This document shows positions 55,144 through 64,000 of a DNA stretch of 64,000 bases, one piece after another. Origin of the DNA: Sphingomonas sp. (GTDB taxonomy: Bacteria; Pseudomonadota; Alphaproteobacteria; Sphingomonadales; Sphingomonadaceae); contig NZ_JAGHZV010000003.1 of assembly GCF_017745215.1 (NCBI RefSeq), positions 124,001 through 188,000 of the forward strand. The letters are read 5' to 3'. The notes beneath the pieces are model-generated. The model was not told where the DNA came from, made no database searches, and worked only from the letters and a program-made list of their open reading frames with translations. Positions within the stretch are counted from its first letter, which is position 1. Each line of letters opens with the position of its first letter. A program made the position numbers and the translations under genes.

Positions 55144-56460
55144 TTAGAGCAGCATCTCGAACCGCGCCCCGCCGCCTTCGGCCGCGTGCACCTCGACGCT
55201 ACCGCCGTGCGCAACCGCGATCTGGCGGACCAGGTTCAGCCCCACCCCCGTCCCTTCGCGACGCGTGGTGAAGAAGGGCAGGAAGATGTCGCGCTCGAGT
55301 TCCTCGGGCACGCCGGGGCCGTTGTCCGACACCGCGATCGAGACTTCGCCGCCTCTCAGCCGCGCAAAGCCCAGCGTCACGCGCGGATCGCTGCGGTGCG
55401 CGCTCGCGGCCTCGGCCGCGTTGCGGAGCAGGTTGATCACCGCCTGGGCGGCGAGGTCCGCATCGGCCTCGATCGTCAACGGCATTTCGGGCAGCGCGAC
55501 GTCGAGCGGGATCGCCGGCCATTCCGCTTCGAACAGCCGCGCCATCTCCGCCGCGAACGGCGCCGCATCGAAGCGCCCGCGCCGCACCTCGGGCTCGTGC
55601 GCCACCCGGCGATAGCTGTGGACGAACCGCCGCAGCCCCTCGGCGCGCCGCTCGAGCGTCTCCACCGCGATCCGCGCATCGTCGATCGCCTCGCCCTGGC
55701 GCAGCAAGGTCGAGGCGGTGGCGGCAAGCGACGTCACGGGCGTCAACGAGTTGAGGATCTCATGCGTGAGCACGCGCACCAGGTCGGTCTGCGCCGCCAT
55801 CTCGACCGCGTTGAGCGTCTCCTGCACCGGCTGGACGATCACCACCCGCGCCCGCCCGCCGAGCCGTGCCAGCGCCGCCGATCGCACGATCGCGCGCCGG
55901 GCACGGCCCTGGAGCGTCAAGATCAGCACTTCCTCGCGCGCCGGCGCGTCGAGCTCGAGCCGGTTGGCGAAGGTCGCGCCATAGACCAGGAAATCCTCGG
56001 GCCGAACGCCCTGGTGCTCGGCGAAGAAGCGCCGCCCCGCCTTGTTCGCCAGCTCGATCCGCCCGTCGCCGTGGACGGTGAGCATCGGCACCGGCACGTC
56101 GTTGACGAGCATCTGGAGGAAGCCGAGCTCGTCGTTCGCTTCGCGCCGCTCGTCGCGCAGCCGCCGGATCGCGGCGTCGAATGCCTTGCCCATCGCCGCG
56201 AAGCCCGAGCCTTCGCCGCGGTCGAAATGCACCGACAGGTCGCCGTGCCGCAGCGCCTCGACGAAACGCGCGACTTCGAGGTTGGTGCGGTTGATGTGCG
56301 CCCAGAGCAGCCAGCCCGCCCAGAAGGCCCCCGCCCCTGCGACGATCCGCGGCGCGACCAGCCCCGGCGTCACCACCGACCAGCCGAGCAGCGCCAGCAT
56401 GCCCTGCAGCAGCGCCAGCCGCAGGACCAGCCCGAGCGTGAAGTTGCGGTCAAAGCCCAT
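55144..56460 (-). CDS. NtrY-like sensor histidine kinase
   Basis: This 438-residue kinase has two N-terminal membrane segments (LVLRLALLQGMLALLGW and a second at about 38-58). A PAS-like region (VPVPMLTVHGDGRIELANKAG) follows. The H box is LTHEILNSLTPVTSL and the N box is AVINLLRNAAEAA. The G boxes are SDNGPGVP and GTGVGLNLV. It overlaps its cognate sigma-54 regulator by 11 bases, so the pair is coupled. The start was placed at the ATG giving this N-terminus. Confidence 0.88.
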   Translation of the reverse strand: MGFDRNFTLGLVLRLALLQGMLALLGWSVVTPGLVAPRIVAGAGAFWAGWLLWAHINRTNLEVARFVEALRHGDLSVHFDRGEGSGFAAMGKAFDAAIRRLRDERREANDELGFLQMLVNDVPVPMLTVHGDGRIELANKAGRRFFAEHQGVRPEDFLVYGATFANRLELDAPAREEVLILTLQGRARRAIVRSAALARLGGRARVVIVQPVQETLNAVEMAAQTDLVRVLTHEILNSLTPVTSLAATASTLLRQGEAIDDARIAVETLERRAEGLRRFVHSYRRVAHEPEVRRGRFDAAPFAAEMARLFEAEWPAIPLDVALPEMPLTIEADADLAAQAVINLLRNAAEAASAHRSDPRVTLGFARLRGGEVSIAVSDNGPGVPEELERDIFLPFFTTRREGTGVGLNLVRQIAVAHGGSVEVHAAEGGGARFEMLL

Positions 56461-57841
56461 GTTTTTCCATGCGCCGATAGAGCGCGGCGCGCGACAGCCC
56501 CAGCTCGTTCGCGGCGAGCGAGATGTTGTAGCCATGCTTCTTCAGCGCCGCCTCGACCAGCCTTTTCTCGACCCGGTCGAGGTTCATGTCGTCGCGCTCG
56601 GGCTCGACCACCGCTTCGCGCGCCACCCTCGGCGCGGCTGAGCCGAGCGTGAAGTCCTCCGCCTCGAGCACCTCGCCCCGCGCCAGGATCACCGCGCGTT
56701 CGACCGCGTGGCGCAGCGCCCGGACATTGCCCGGCCAGTCGTGCCGCACCAGCGCGTCGAGCGCGGCGCCGGACAGGCGCGGCACCGGCCGGTCGTAGCG
56801 GCGGGCATAGAGGTCGAGGAAATGCTCGGCGAGCTCGGGAATGTCCTCGCGGCGCTCCCGCAGGGGCGGCAGCAATATCTCGACGGTGTTGAGCCGGAAC
56901 AGCAAATCCTGGCGGAACTGCCGCTCGTCGTGGAGCCGGTCGAAGGCGAGGTTGGTCGCGGCGATCACGCGGATGTCGACCGGCACCGGCCTGTTCCCCC
57001 CAACCGGCGTCACCTTGCGCTGCTCGAGCGCGGTGAGCAGCTTGGGCTGCAGGTGGAGCGGCAGATTGCCGACCTCATCGAGGAACAGCGTGCCCCCATC
57101 CGCCGCCTGGATCCGCCCGATGCGATCAGCGCGGGCATCGGTGAAGGCGCCCTTCACATGGCCAAACAGCTCGGAGTCGATCAGATCCTCGGCGACTGCG
57201 CCCAAGTCGATCGTGAGCATCGGCCGGTCGGCACGCAGCGACAGGCGATGCAGCGCGCGGGCGACGAGTTCCTTGCCCGTCCCGTTCTCGCCGAGCACCA
57301 GTACATTGGCGTTGGTCGGCGCCGCGCGCTCGATCAGCGAATGGACGCGCGCCATCGCCGGCGAGCGGCCGAGCAGCGGGCTCCCCTCGCCGCCCGCGCT
57401 GCTTGCCACCGTCACCTTGGCGCGCTCGGTCGACACCGCTGCCCGCGAGCGCCGCAGCGCCGCAGCGGTCCGCACCGTCGCGAGCAGCCGCTCATTCTCC
57501 CAGGGCTTGGAGACGAAGTCGGTCGCGCCGTGCTTCATCGCTTCGACCGCGACCTGCACGCCGGCATGCGCAGTGATCATCACCACCACCATGTCCGGAT
57601 CGATCGCGAGCAGCCGGCCGAGCCAGGCCAGCCCCTCACGTGCGTCGGTCGCGCCGCGCGCGAAATTGGCATCGAGCAGCACGACGTCGGGCTTGCGCGA
57701 GCCGAGCGCGCCCAGCGCTTCCTCGGGCGCGCGCGCGACCAGGACCTCGGCGAAGAGCGAGCGGAGCAGCAGCCGCGCGGCGAGGAGGATGTCGTCGTCA
57801 TCGTCGATGACCACGCAGAGATCGAAGTCCGGTCCGCCCAT
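56450..57841 (-). CDS. Sigma-54-dependent NtrC-type response regulator
   Basis: This 463-residue activator has a receiver (VVIDDDDD, D in VLLDANF, K in FVSKPW) and an AAA+ domain with GENGTGKE and FLDEVGNL. A Fis-type HTH (NISLAANELGLSRAALYRRMEKHG) ends the protein. The sigma-54 contact loop reads GAFTDA instead of the usual GAFTGA. It is divergent from the efflux operon, whose promoter has a -24/-12 form. A clear receiver and HTH make it the probable activator. Confidence 0.92.
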   Translation of the reverse strand: MGGPDFDLCVVIDDDDDILLAARLLLRSLFAEVLVARAPEEALGALGSRKPDVVLLDANFARGATDAREGLAWLGRLLAIDPDMVVVMITAHAGVQVAVEAMKHGATDFVSKPWENERLLATVRTAAALRRSRAAVSTERAKVTVASSAGGEGSPLLGRSPAMARVHSLIERAAPTNANVLVLGENGTGKELVARALHRLSLRADRPMLTIDLGAVAEDLIDSELFGHVKGAFTDARADRIGRIQAADGGTLFLDEVGNLPLHLQPKLLTALEQRKVTPVGGNRPVPVDIRVIAATNLAFDRLHDERQFRQDLLFRLNTVEILLPPLRERREDIPELAEHFLDLYARRYDRPVPRLSGAALDALVRHDWPGNVRALRHAVERAVILARGEVLEAEDFTLGSAAPRVAREAVVEPERDDMNLDRVEKRLVEAALKKHGYNISLAANELGLSRAALYRRMEKHGL

Positions 57842-57871
57842 TGCCCCGCTTCCGTACAGTGACTGTGCGAA

Positions 57872-57882
57872 ATCGGACAATC
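57872..57882 (+). promoter_or_regulatory. Candidate activator site upstream of the sigma-54 promoter
   Basis: ATCGGACAATC lies about 62 bp upstream of the -24 element. Close copies (ATCGGACAGTCG) occur at 58161 and 58181. The perfect palindrome ACAGTGACTGT is just beside it at 57856-57866. Upstream activating sites of sigma-54 activators usually lie at this distance. Confidence 0.5.
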
Positions 57883-57933
57883 AATTTGCGTGCCAGTCCG
57901 GCGACAAGGCCCGCCCCTCTCGCAAACCGCAAT

Positions 57934-57949
57934 TGGCACGGCTCCTGCT
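57934..57949 (+). promoter_or_regulatory. Sigma-54 (-24/-12) promoter
   Basis: TGGCACG, four bases, then CTGCT matches the -24/-12 consensus TGGCACG-N4-TTGCA/T except for C in place of the first T. It lies 41 bases before the start codon of a small ORF and faces the efflux operon. The neighbouring regulator is a sigma-54 activator, which supports it. Confidence 0.75.
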
Positions 57950-57989
57950 TAGTGTCCGGCAAGCCGCAAAGGCGAATGGAGCAGGGACG

Positions 57990-58211
57990 ATGCGAGACAG
58001 ACCGACACTGAGGCAGGCCATGCGGATCGCGACGCTGATCGCGGTGACGCTGATGCTCTGCACCCTGCCGCGCAGCGGCCCGGCCGGGCTGGAATTCTCG
58101 GTCGACACCCAGCGCATCTCGTTCACGCTGCGCTCGGCGGCGGTCAATCTGGCGTTCGATATCGGACAGTCGCGTCCGGAATCGGACAGTCGGCGAAAGG
58201 CCTTTTCGTGA
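57990..58211 (+). CDS. Small leader ORF of the efflux operon
   Basis: This 73-residue frame is MRDRPTLRQAMRIATLIAVT followed by LMLCTLPRSG and a polar tail. The N-terminus looks like a signal peptide or single membrane helix. It stops by overlapping the adaptor start as GTGA, so it is translationally coupled to the operon. It has no recognised family. It may act only as a coupled leader. Confidence 0.5.
   Translation: MRDRPTLRQAMRIATLIAVTLMLCTLPRSGPAGLEFSVDTQRISFTLRSAAVNLAFDIGQSRPESDSRRKAFS
58161..58192 (+). repeat. Tandem ATCGGACAGTCG copies, 20 bp apart
   Basis: Two exact 12-base copies begin 20 bp apart (about two helix turns) inside the end of the leader ORF. With the copy upstream of the promoter they form a set that could be the regulator's sites. 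Confidence 0.5.
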
Positions 58212-59520
58212 GCATCGTCCGCATCCGCCGCGGCGCGGCCGACGAAGCGAACGCCAACCATGGTGGCGCGATGGATCGCGAGATCGTCCGCCGTCGCCTG
58301 CCCCTCGCCTGGAAGGCCGCGATCGGCGGCGCGGTGCTGCTGTTCGCAGCACTCGGCTTCTTCTGGTTCGCCCCGCGCGGCGACAGCCAGACGATCGACG
58401 CCTCGCGGCTCGCTGTCTCCGAAGTCACGCGCGGCACCTTCGACGATTTCGTGCCGCTCCGCGCCCGCGTCACCCCGCTGCTCACCGTCTACATCGACGC
58501 GGTCGAGGGCGGGCGGGTCGAGAAGATGCTCGTCGAGGACGGCGCGACCGTCGCCAAGGACCAGCTGATCGCGATGCTGTCGAACCCCGACCTCCAGCTC
58601 TCGACGCTGCGCGACCAGGCCGAGGTCGAGCAGCAGATCAATAGCATGCGCAGCCAGGAGCTCGCGCTCTCGCAGACTCGCCTCGCCAACGAGCGCGCGG
58701 TGCTCGAGTCACGGCTCGCGCTCGAAAAGGCTCGCCGCCAGTACGACCGCGAGAAGCCGCTCGCCGCCAAGGGCTTCGTCCCCACCAAGACCTTCGCCGA
58801 CACCAGCGACCAGTTCGACTATGAGCGCAAGCGGCTCGAAGTCGCGCAGCGCACGCAGGCGAACGACGAGAAGATGCAGTCGAGCCAGCTCGACCAGCTC
58901 CGCGCCTCGGCCAGCTCGCTCCAGTCGAGCCTCGCGATCGCGCACGCCAACCTCGACGCGCTCAACCTGCGCGCGCCGGTGGCGGGGCAGCTCTCGGGGT
59001 TCAATGTCCAGGTCGGCCAGTCGCTCCAGCGCGGCGAGCGGATCGGGCAGATCGACTCGCCCGGGCACAACAAGCTCATCGCCGGCGTCGACGAATTCTA
59101 CCTCGGCCGCGTCGCGGTGGGGCAGAAGGCAGAGCTCGAGACCGGTGGGCAGCGCTATCGCGCGCAAGTCACCAAGATCTACCCGCAGGTCCAGAACGGC
59201 CAGTTCCAGATCGATCTGCAGTTCATCGGCGCGGAGCCGCAGGGCGTGCAGCGCGGCCAGACCTTGCAGGTCCGCCTCACCCTCGGCGACCCGAGCCCTG
59301 CGCGGCTGATCCCCAACGGCGCCTTCTACAACGAGACTGGCGGCGCCTGGATCTTCGTCGTCGCTCCCGACGGGCGCAGCGCGGTCAAGCGCCAGGTCCG
59401 GCTCGGCCGCCGCAACGAGAATTTCATCGAAGTGCTCGACGGGCTCGACCCCGGCGAGCGCGTGATCACCTCTCCCTACACCGGCTTCGCGGACAAGGAC
59501 CGGCTGGTCCTCGCCAATCC

Positions 59521-59524
<4 letters not shown>
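58208..59524 (+). CDS. HlyD-type periplasmic adaptor of an ABC exporter
   Basis: This 438-residue membrane-fusion protein has one N-terminal membrane segment (LAWKAAIGGAVLLFAALGFFWF). A lipoyl half (DAVEGGRVEKMLVEDGATVAKDQ), a long coiled coil (residues 120-260) and a second half (NLDALNLRAPVAGQLSG) with a beta-barrel follow. Neighbouring MacB-like ATPase and permease genes make it the adaptor of a tripartite efflux complex. GTG start coupled to the leader ORF; stop overlaps the ATPase ATG. Confidence 0.9.
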
Positions 59525-60228
<704 letters not shown>

Positions 60229-60246
60229 GCGAAGGGAAGCAGATCC

Positions 60247-62748
60247 ATGTGGCGCAACTATCTCACCGTCGCGGTCCGCGCGCTCGCCAAGAGCCGGACC
60301 TATGCCTTCATCAACATCGTCGGGCTGGCGATCGGCCTGGCCGCATGCCTGCTGATCCTGCTCTACGTCCAATATGAGCGCAGCTACGACGACTGGCTGC
60401 CCGAAGCGCAGCGCACCTATCAGCTCCAGGTCTATTACCAGAGCAAGACCACCTCCGACTCCTTCGACAACCAGGGCGCCCCCTATGTCTCGAAGGCCGC
60501 GCTGGTGAAGGATTTCCCCCAGATCGAGCACGCCGTCTACATGGGCAGCATGGACGTATCGGTGGTCAAGGACGGCGGCGCGGTCTCGGGTGGCGACGCC
60601 CGTGTCGTCGACGGGCCCTTCTTCGACACGATCGCACTGCCGCTCGCGCGCGGCGACGCCCGGCAGGCGCTGTCGCGGCCGGGCACGGTGGTGTTCACCG
60701 AGCACAAGGCGACGGCGCTGTTCGGCACGACCGAGGTGGTCGGCCGGACGGTGACGCTGCTGATCAACGGCAAGAAGGCCGATTACCGCGTCACCGGCGT
60801 GCTCCGCGACATCCCCAAGCATTCGCACCTCGACGCCGACATGATCGTCCGCGTCGACTTCCCCGCGATGTTCGGTGCCGAGAGCGGCTTCCTCACCCAA
60901 TGGGGCTGGACCTCGGGCTGGGTCTACGCCCGGCTCAAGCCCGGCGCCGACGTCAACGCGATCAATTCGCAGTTCAACGCGTGGAAGAAGCGCAACATCC
61001 CCGACGACTTCTTCAACGGCCAGCGCAGCAACATGGGCGAATCGCGCACCTTCAAGCTGGTTGCCGCACCCGACATCCACCTCGGCAAGGCGCAGGGCTC
61101 GGCGATGACCGCGGCCGGCGACGCCAAGTCGATCGCCACCTTCGCGATCATCGCGCTGCTGATCCTCGCGATGGCGTGCATCAACTTCACCAACCTCGCC
61201 ACCGCCCGCGCCAGCCAGCGTGCCCGCGAAGTGGCGCTGCGCAAGGTGCTCGGCGCGACGCGCGGCCAGCTGGTCGTCCAGTTCCTGAGCGAATCGGTGC
61301 TGATCGCCGCAGTTTCCATGGTGCTCGCACTGGCGGTCACCGAGCTGGCGCTGCCCTGGTTCGCCCACTTCCTCGATGCCGAATTGACCCTCCGATACTT
61401 CGGCAAGGACGGACTGATCCTGCCGATCCTCGGGCTGGTGCTGCTCGTCGGCGCGGCGGGCGGGCTCTATCCGGCCTTCCACCTCTCGCGTTTCCAGCCC
61501 GCGCAGGTGCTCAAGGCGAACAAGTCCGCCTCGGACGCCGAAGGCACGGGGCGGTTGCGCAGCGCGCTGGTGGTGATCCAGTTCGCGGTCTCGATCGGGC
61601 TGATCGTCTGCACTGCGGTGGTCTATGCCCAGGGCGTCTACGCCCGCTCGATCGATCCCGGCTTCAAGCGCGAGGGACTGATCCAGCTCAACGGCATCGG
61701 CACCGACGCGCTGGTCAACCAGGCCGAAGCGCTTACCGACGCGGTCGGCAAGGTCCCGGGCGTCCAGTCGGTCGGCCGCACCGGCGTCGGCATCGTCACC
61801 GGCAACACCTCGACCACCAGCGTGATCCCGCCCGACAGCGACAATTCGACCGATATCGGCGTCTACGGCGTCGACGCGGGCTTCTTCCGCACGATGGAGA
61901 TCCCGCTCGTCGCCGGCCGCCTCTTCGACGAGAAGCGGCCCATGGACGACATGACCACGCCGCTGCCGCGCGACAATGCGGCGGAGAAGGCGATGGTCCA
62001 GCGCGGCGGCTATGTCGTGATCAACGAGGCCGGCGCCAAGCGGCTCGGCTTCGCCAGCCCGCAGGACGCGGTGGGCAAGGTGATCAAGACCGGCGTGCCC
62101 GAGGAGATGGGCGGACTGATGAACCTGACGATCATCGGCGTGGTCGGCGATTCGCGCTTCCGCACCGTCTCGTCGCCGATCGAGCCGATCATGTTCCAGC
62201 TCGACCGCCACAACGTGAACTGGATGCTCGCGCGCTACATCGGCGATCCCAAGACCGTGCAGGCGGGCATCGAGAAGGTTTGGCGCCGCTTCGCCCCCGA
62301 CCTGCCCTTCGACGCCGACTTGGGCGACGCCGTGATCCAGCGCAGCTACGAGCGGATCGACGCGCGCGCGCAGATGTTCGCGCTGTTCGCAGGGCTTGCG
62401 GTGATCATCGCCTGCCTCGGGCTGTTCGGGCTCGCGGCATTCACGGCCGAGCGGCGGACCAAGGAGATCGGCATCCGCAAGGTGCTCGGCGCGCGCACGC
62501 TCGACATCGTCCGGCTGCTCGTCTGGCAATTCTCCAAGCCGGTGGTGATCGCCAATTTGATCGCCTGGCCGGTGGCCTGGTGGGTGATGCGCGACTGGCT
62601 CAACACCTATGACGCGCGGATCACGCTGACGCCGGTGCCCTTCCTGCTCGCCTCGCTGCTCGCGCTGGGGATCGCGGTGGGCACGATCAGCGCACACGCC
62701 TGGCGCGTGGCGCGGGCCAATCCGGTGAATGCGCTACGCTACGAATGA
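60247..62748 (+). CDS. FtsX/MacB-type ABC permease, duplicated
   Basis: This 833-residue permease has two FtsX-type modules. Each has a periplasmic MacB-PCD domain and a membrane region (LRKVLGATRGQLVVQFLSESVLIAAVSMVL and LGARTLDIVRLLVWQFSKPV). It should export a peptide, lipid or small molecule in a mechanotransmission mode with the ATPase and adaptor. ATG after GGGAAG. The neighbouring NtrY-like/sigma-54 pair would induce it on envelope stress. Confidence 0.92.
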   Translation: MWRNYLTVAVRALAKSRTYAFINIVGLAIGLAACLLILLYVQYERSYDDWLPEAQRTYQLQVYYQSKTTSDSFDNQGAPYVSKAALVKDFPQIEHAVYMGSMDVSVVKDGGAVSGGDARVVDGPFFDTIALPLARGDARQALSRPGTVVFTEHKATALFGTTEVVGRTVTLLINGKKADYRVTGVLRDIPKHSHLDADMIVRVDFPAMFGAESGFLTQWGWTSGWVYARLKPGADVNAINSQFNAWKKRNIPDDFFNGQRSNMGESRTFKLVAAPDIHLGKAQGSAMTAAGDAKSIATFAIIALLILAMACINFTNLATARASQRAREVALRKVLGATRGQLVVQFLSESVLIAAVSMVLALAVTELALPWFAHFLDAELTLRYFGKDGLILPILGLVLLVGAAGGLYPAFHLSRFQPAQVLKANKSASDAEGTGRLRSALVVIQFAVSIGLIVCTAVVYAQGVYARSIDPGFKREGLIQLNGIGTDALVNQAEALTDAVGKVPGVQSVGRTGVGIVTGNTSTTSVIPPDSDNSTDIGVYGVDAGFFRTMEIPLVAGRLFDEKRPMDDMTTPLPRDNAAEKAMVQRGGYVVINEAGAKRLGFASPQDAVGKVIKTGVPEEMGGLMNLTIIGVVGDSRFRTVSSPIEPIMFQLDRHNVNWMLARYIGDPKTVQAGIEKVWRRFAPDLPFDADLGDAVIQRSYERIDARAQMFALFAGLAVIIACLGLFGLAAFTAERRTKEIGIRKVLGARTLDIVRLLVWQFSKPVVIANLIAWPVAWWVMRDWLNTYDARITLTPVPFLLASLLALGIAVGTISAHAWRVARANPVNALRYE

Positions 62749-62865
62749 AGGAAGCTCACGCAGCCGGACTTGCGATGTAGGAGTTCGGCTGCTTGGCCGG
62801 GGCGGCTGGAGGATTCCAGCCGCTCTTCGGACGCGGCTGGGTTCGGGCCTCGAATTGGGCGCTTC

Positions 62866-63924
62866 CTAGACCCCCAGCGAATTGCCGTAGCCGATCACGA
62901 CCGTCGCCAGCACGAGCAGGCCGACGCCGCTCCACACGGTGAGCTTCACTCCCGGCGCGGCGTCCTTCCACTCGCGGAAGGCAAAGCCCCAGATCGTCCC
63001 GAAGATGATGATCGAGGCCATGTGCAGCGTCCAGCTCGAGAAGCCGTACTTGCCCATCTGGCTCTCCCCCATGGTGTAGAAGAAGAACTGGAAATACCAG
63101 GCCGTCCCCGCGATCGCGCAGAGCAGCAGGTTGAGCCCCAGCGGCGCGCCGACCGCCTCGCCCTTGCCGAGCCATTGCCCCGCGCTGCGGTTGCGCACGA
63201 TCAGGATCGCGCACCACACCGCATTGGTGAGCAGCCCGCCGAACATCACCAGGCACAGCACCGGCAGCCCGGTCCACAAGGGGCCGGTGCCCGCGGCGGC
63301 GGAGAGCGCCTTGATCGGCTCGCCCGCCGCGAGGCCGAAGGAGAAGCACGACGACATGATGCCCGAGAAGATCGCCACCCAGATCCCCTTGCGGAAGTCG
63401 AACTCGGCGACCGCGGCGGCCTTCTGCTCGGGGCTGAGCGAGGCGTCCTTGCGCGCGCCGGCGAAGGCGACGACGACGATCCCGAGGATGGTGATCAGGA
63501 TGCCGACGAGGTTGTAGTGGCCGGTCTGGTTGCCGAGCAGCTTCTCGGCGAACTCGCCGCGGAAGATCGGCGGGATCAGCGTGCCGAACACCGTGCACAG
63601 CCCGAGCACCACGCCCATGCCGAGCGACAGCCCGAGGTAACGCATGGTGAGGCCGTAGGTGAGCCCGCCGAAGCCCCAGAGCATCCCGAACACGATCGGC
63701 CAGAGGATCGTCGAGCCCTCGGCGCGGCCGAGCACGCCGAGCAGGTCATGCGTCTGGATCGACGCGAAGAACCACGGCGCAAGCAGCCAGGAGAACAGCC
63801 CGCCGGTGAGCCAGTAGATCTCCCACGACCAGCGCTTCACCGCGCGATAGGGCACATAGAAGCTCGCGGAGGAGAGGCCTCCCAGCCAGTGGAAGAACAC
63901 GCCGATCAGCGGGTTTGGGGTCAT
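62866..63924 (-). CDS. rhaT: RhaT-like L-rhamnose/H+ symporter
   Basis: This 352-residue transporter has ten membrane segments and matches RhaT along its length: NPLIGVFFHWLGGLSSASFYVPYRAVKRWSWE, GMLWGFGGLTYGLTMRYLG, SCFSFGLAAGEPI and FFFYTMGESQMG. It imports L-rhamnose with protons, or a related sugar. Other rhamnose genes would lie to the right, outside the window. The 117-bp gap on its 3' side holds no gene. Confidence 0.92.
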   Translation of the reverse strand: MTPNPLIGVFFHWLGGLSSASFYVPYRAVKRWSWEIYWLTGGLFSWLLAPWFFASIQTHDLLGVLGRAEGSTILWPIVFGMLWGFGGLTYGLTMRYLGLSLGMGVVLGLCTVFGTLIPPIFRGEFAEKLLGNQTGHYNLVGILITILGIVVVAFAGARKDASLSPEQKAAAVAEFDFRKGIWVAIFSGIMSSCFSFGLAAGEPIKALSAAAGTGPLWTGLPVLCLVMFGGLLTNAVWCAILIVRNRSAGQWLGKGEAVGAPLGLNLLLCAIAGTAWYFQFFFYTMGESQMGKYGFSSWTLHMASIIIFGTIWGFAFREWKDAAPGVKLTVWSGVGLLVLATVVIGYGNSLGV

Positions 63925-63966
63925 GGGATCCTCTCCTGGGTTTCTTCTTGTCTCAAAATATCAGCC

Positions 63967-63990
63967 GTCACCCCCGCGAAAGCGGGGACA
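63967..63990. repeat. Short palindrome of the GTCACCCCCGC type
   Basis: CCCCGC-GAAA-GCGGGG is a perfect hairpin with a GAAA loop, flanked by GTCAC and GACAC. It looks like a dispersed short repeat common in sphingomonad intergenic DNA. The surrounding copy may run past the window end. Confidence 0.6.
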
Positions 63991-64000
63991 CCGCTTCTTC

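Overview
The window looks like a GC-rich alphaproteobacterial chromosome, most likely a Sphingomonas-type sphingomonad. The relaxase, MucR, ParB and AlpA modules, the Czc and Kdp operons, the secreted DUF11-like proteins and the short GC-rich palindromes all fit that group. This assignment comes from protein resemblance, not from rRNA. The left 29.4 kb is mobile DNA and the right 34.5 kb reads as chromosomal backbone.

Mobile element A (from before base 1 to about 21440) is an integrative, at least mobilizable element. It carries a possible restriction/conflict cassette (a DNA methyltransferase facing a nuclease / small middle protein / SMC-like ATPase operon, 1-4853). Next comes a Ti-type transfer region: TraA relaxase, a well-formed RSF1010-like oriT at 8748-8776, and TraC- and TraD-like genes. 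After that are a MucR regulator and a divergent pair made of a stand-alone biotin protein ligase and a cytoplasmic avidin. An NT-HEPN protein, a sigma-region-4-like protein, ParB and AlpA follow. An AT-rich four-gene operon then encodes a sensor kinase, a receiver fused to a retropepsin-like domain, a two-TM protein and an asparaginase-like protein. The element ends with a tyrosine integrase.

Mobile element B (21395-29444) is an 8.0-kb element bounded by a perfect 46-bp direct repeat of the 3' end of a tRNA-Lys(CTT) gene. Its right-end integrase, excisionase-like protein, RecA-type replication ATPase, downstream palindrome and chain of small overlapping genes resemble a phage satellite. Elements A and B appear to be integrated in tandem in the same tRNA gene, whose intact copy should lie left of the window.

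The right part contains: a His-rich secreted protein with czcCBA and a CDF exporter; a decayed phnX fragment; a five-gene operon of secreted DUF11-like proteins including a 1666-residue outer-membrane protein; a Tat-exported alpha/beta hydrolase; the kdpFABCDE potassium system; an NtrY-like kinase with a sigma-54 activator; the efflux operon they probably control from a -24/-12 promoter; and a RhaT-like symporter.

The most unusual content is the ligase/avidin pair, where the avidin keeps nearly all biotin contacts and the ligase has Ser in place of the Arg118 that holds biotinyl-AMP in BirA. Next are the receiver-retropepsin operon and the methyltransferase/nuclease/ATPase cassette.
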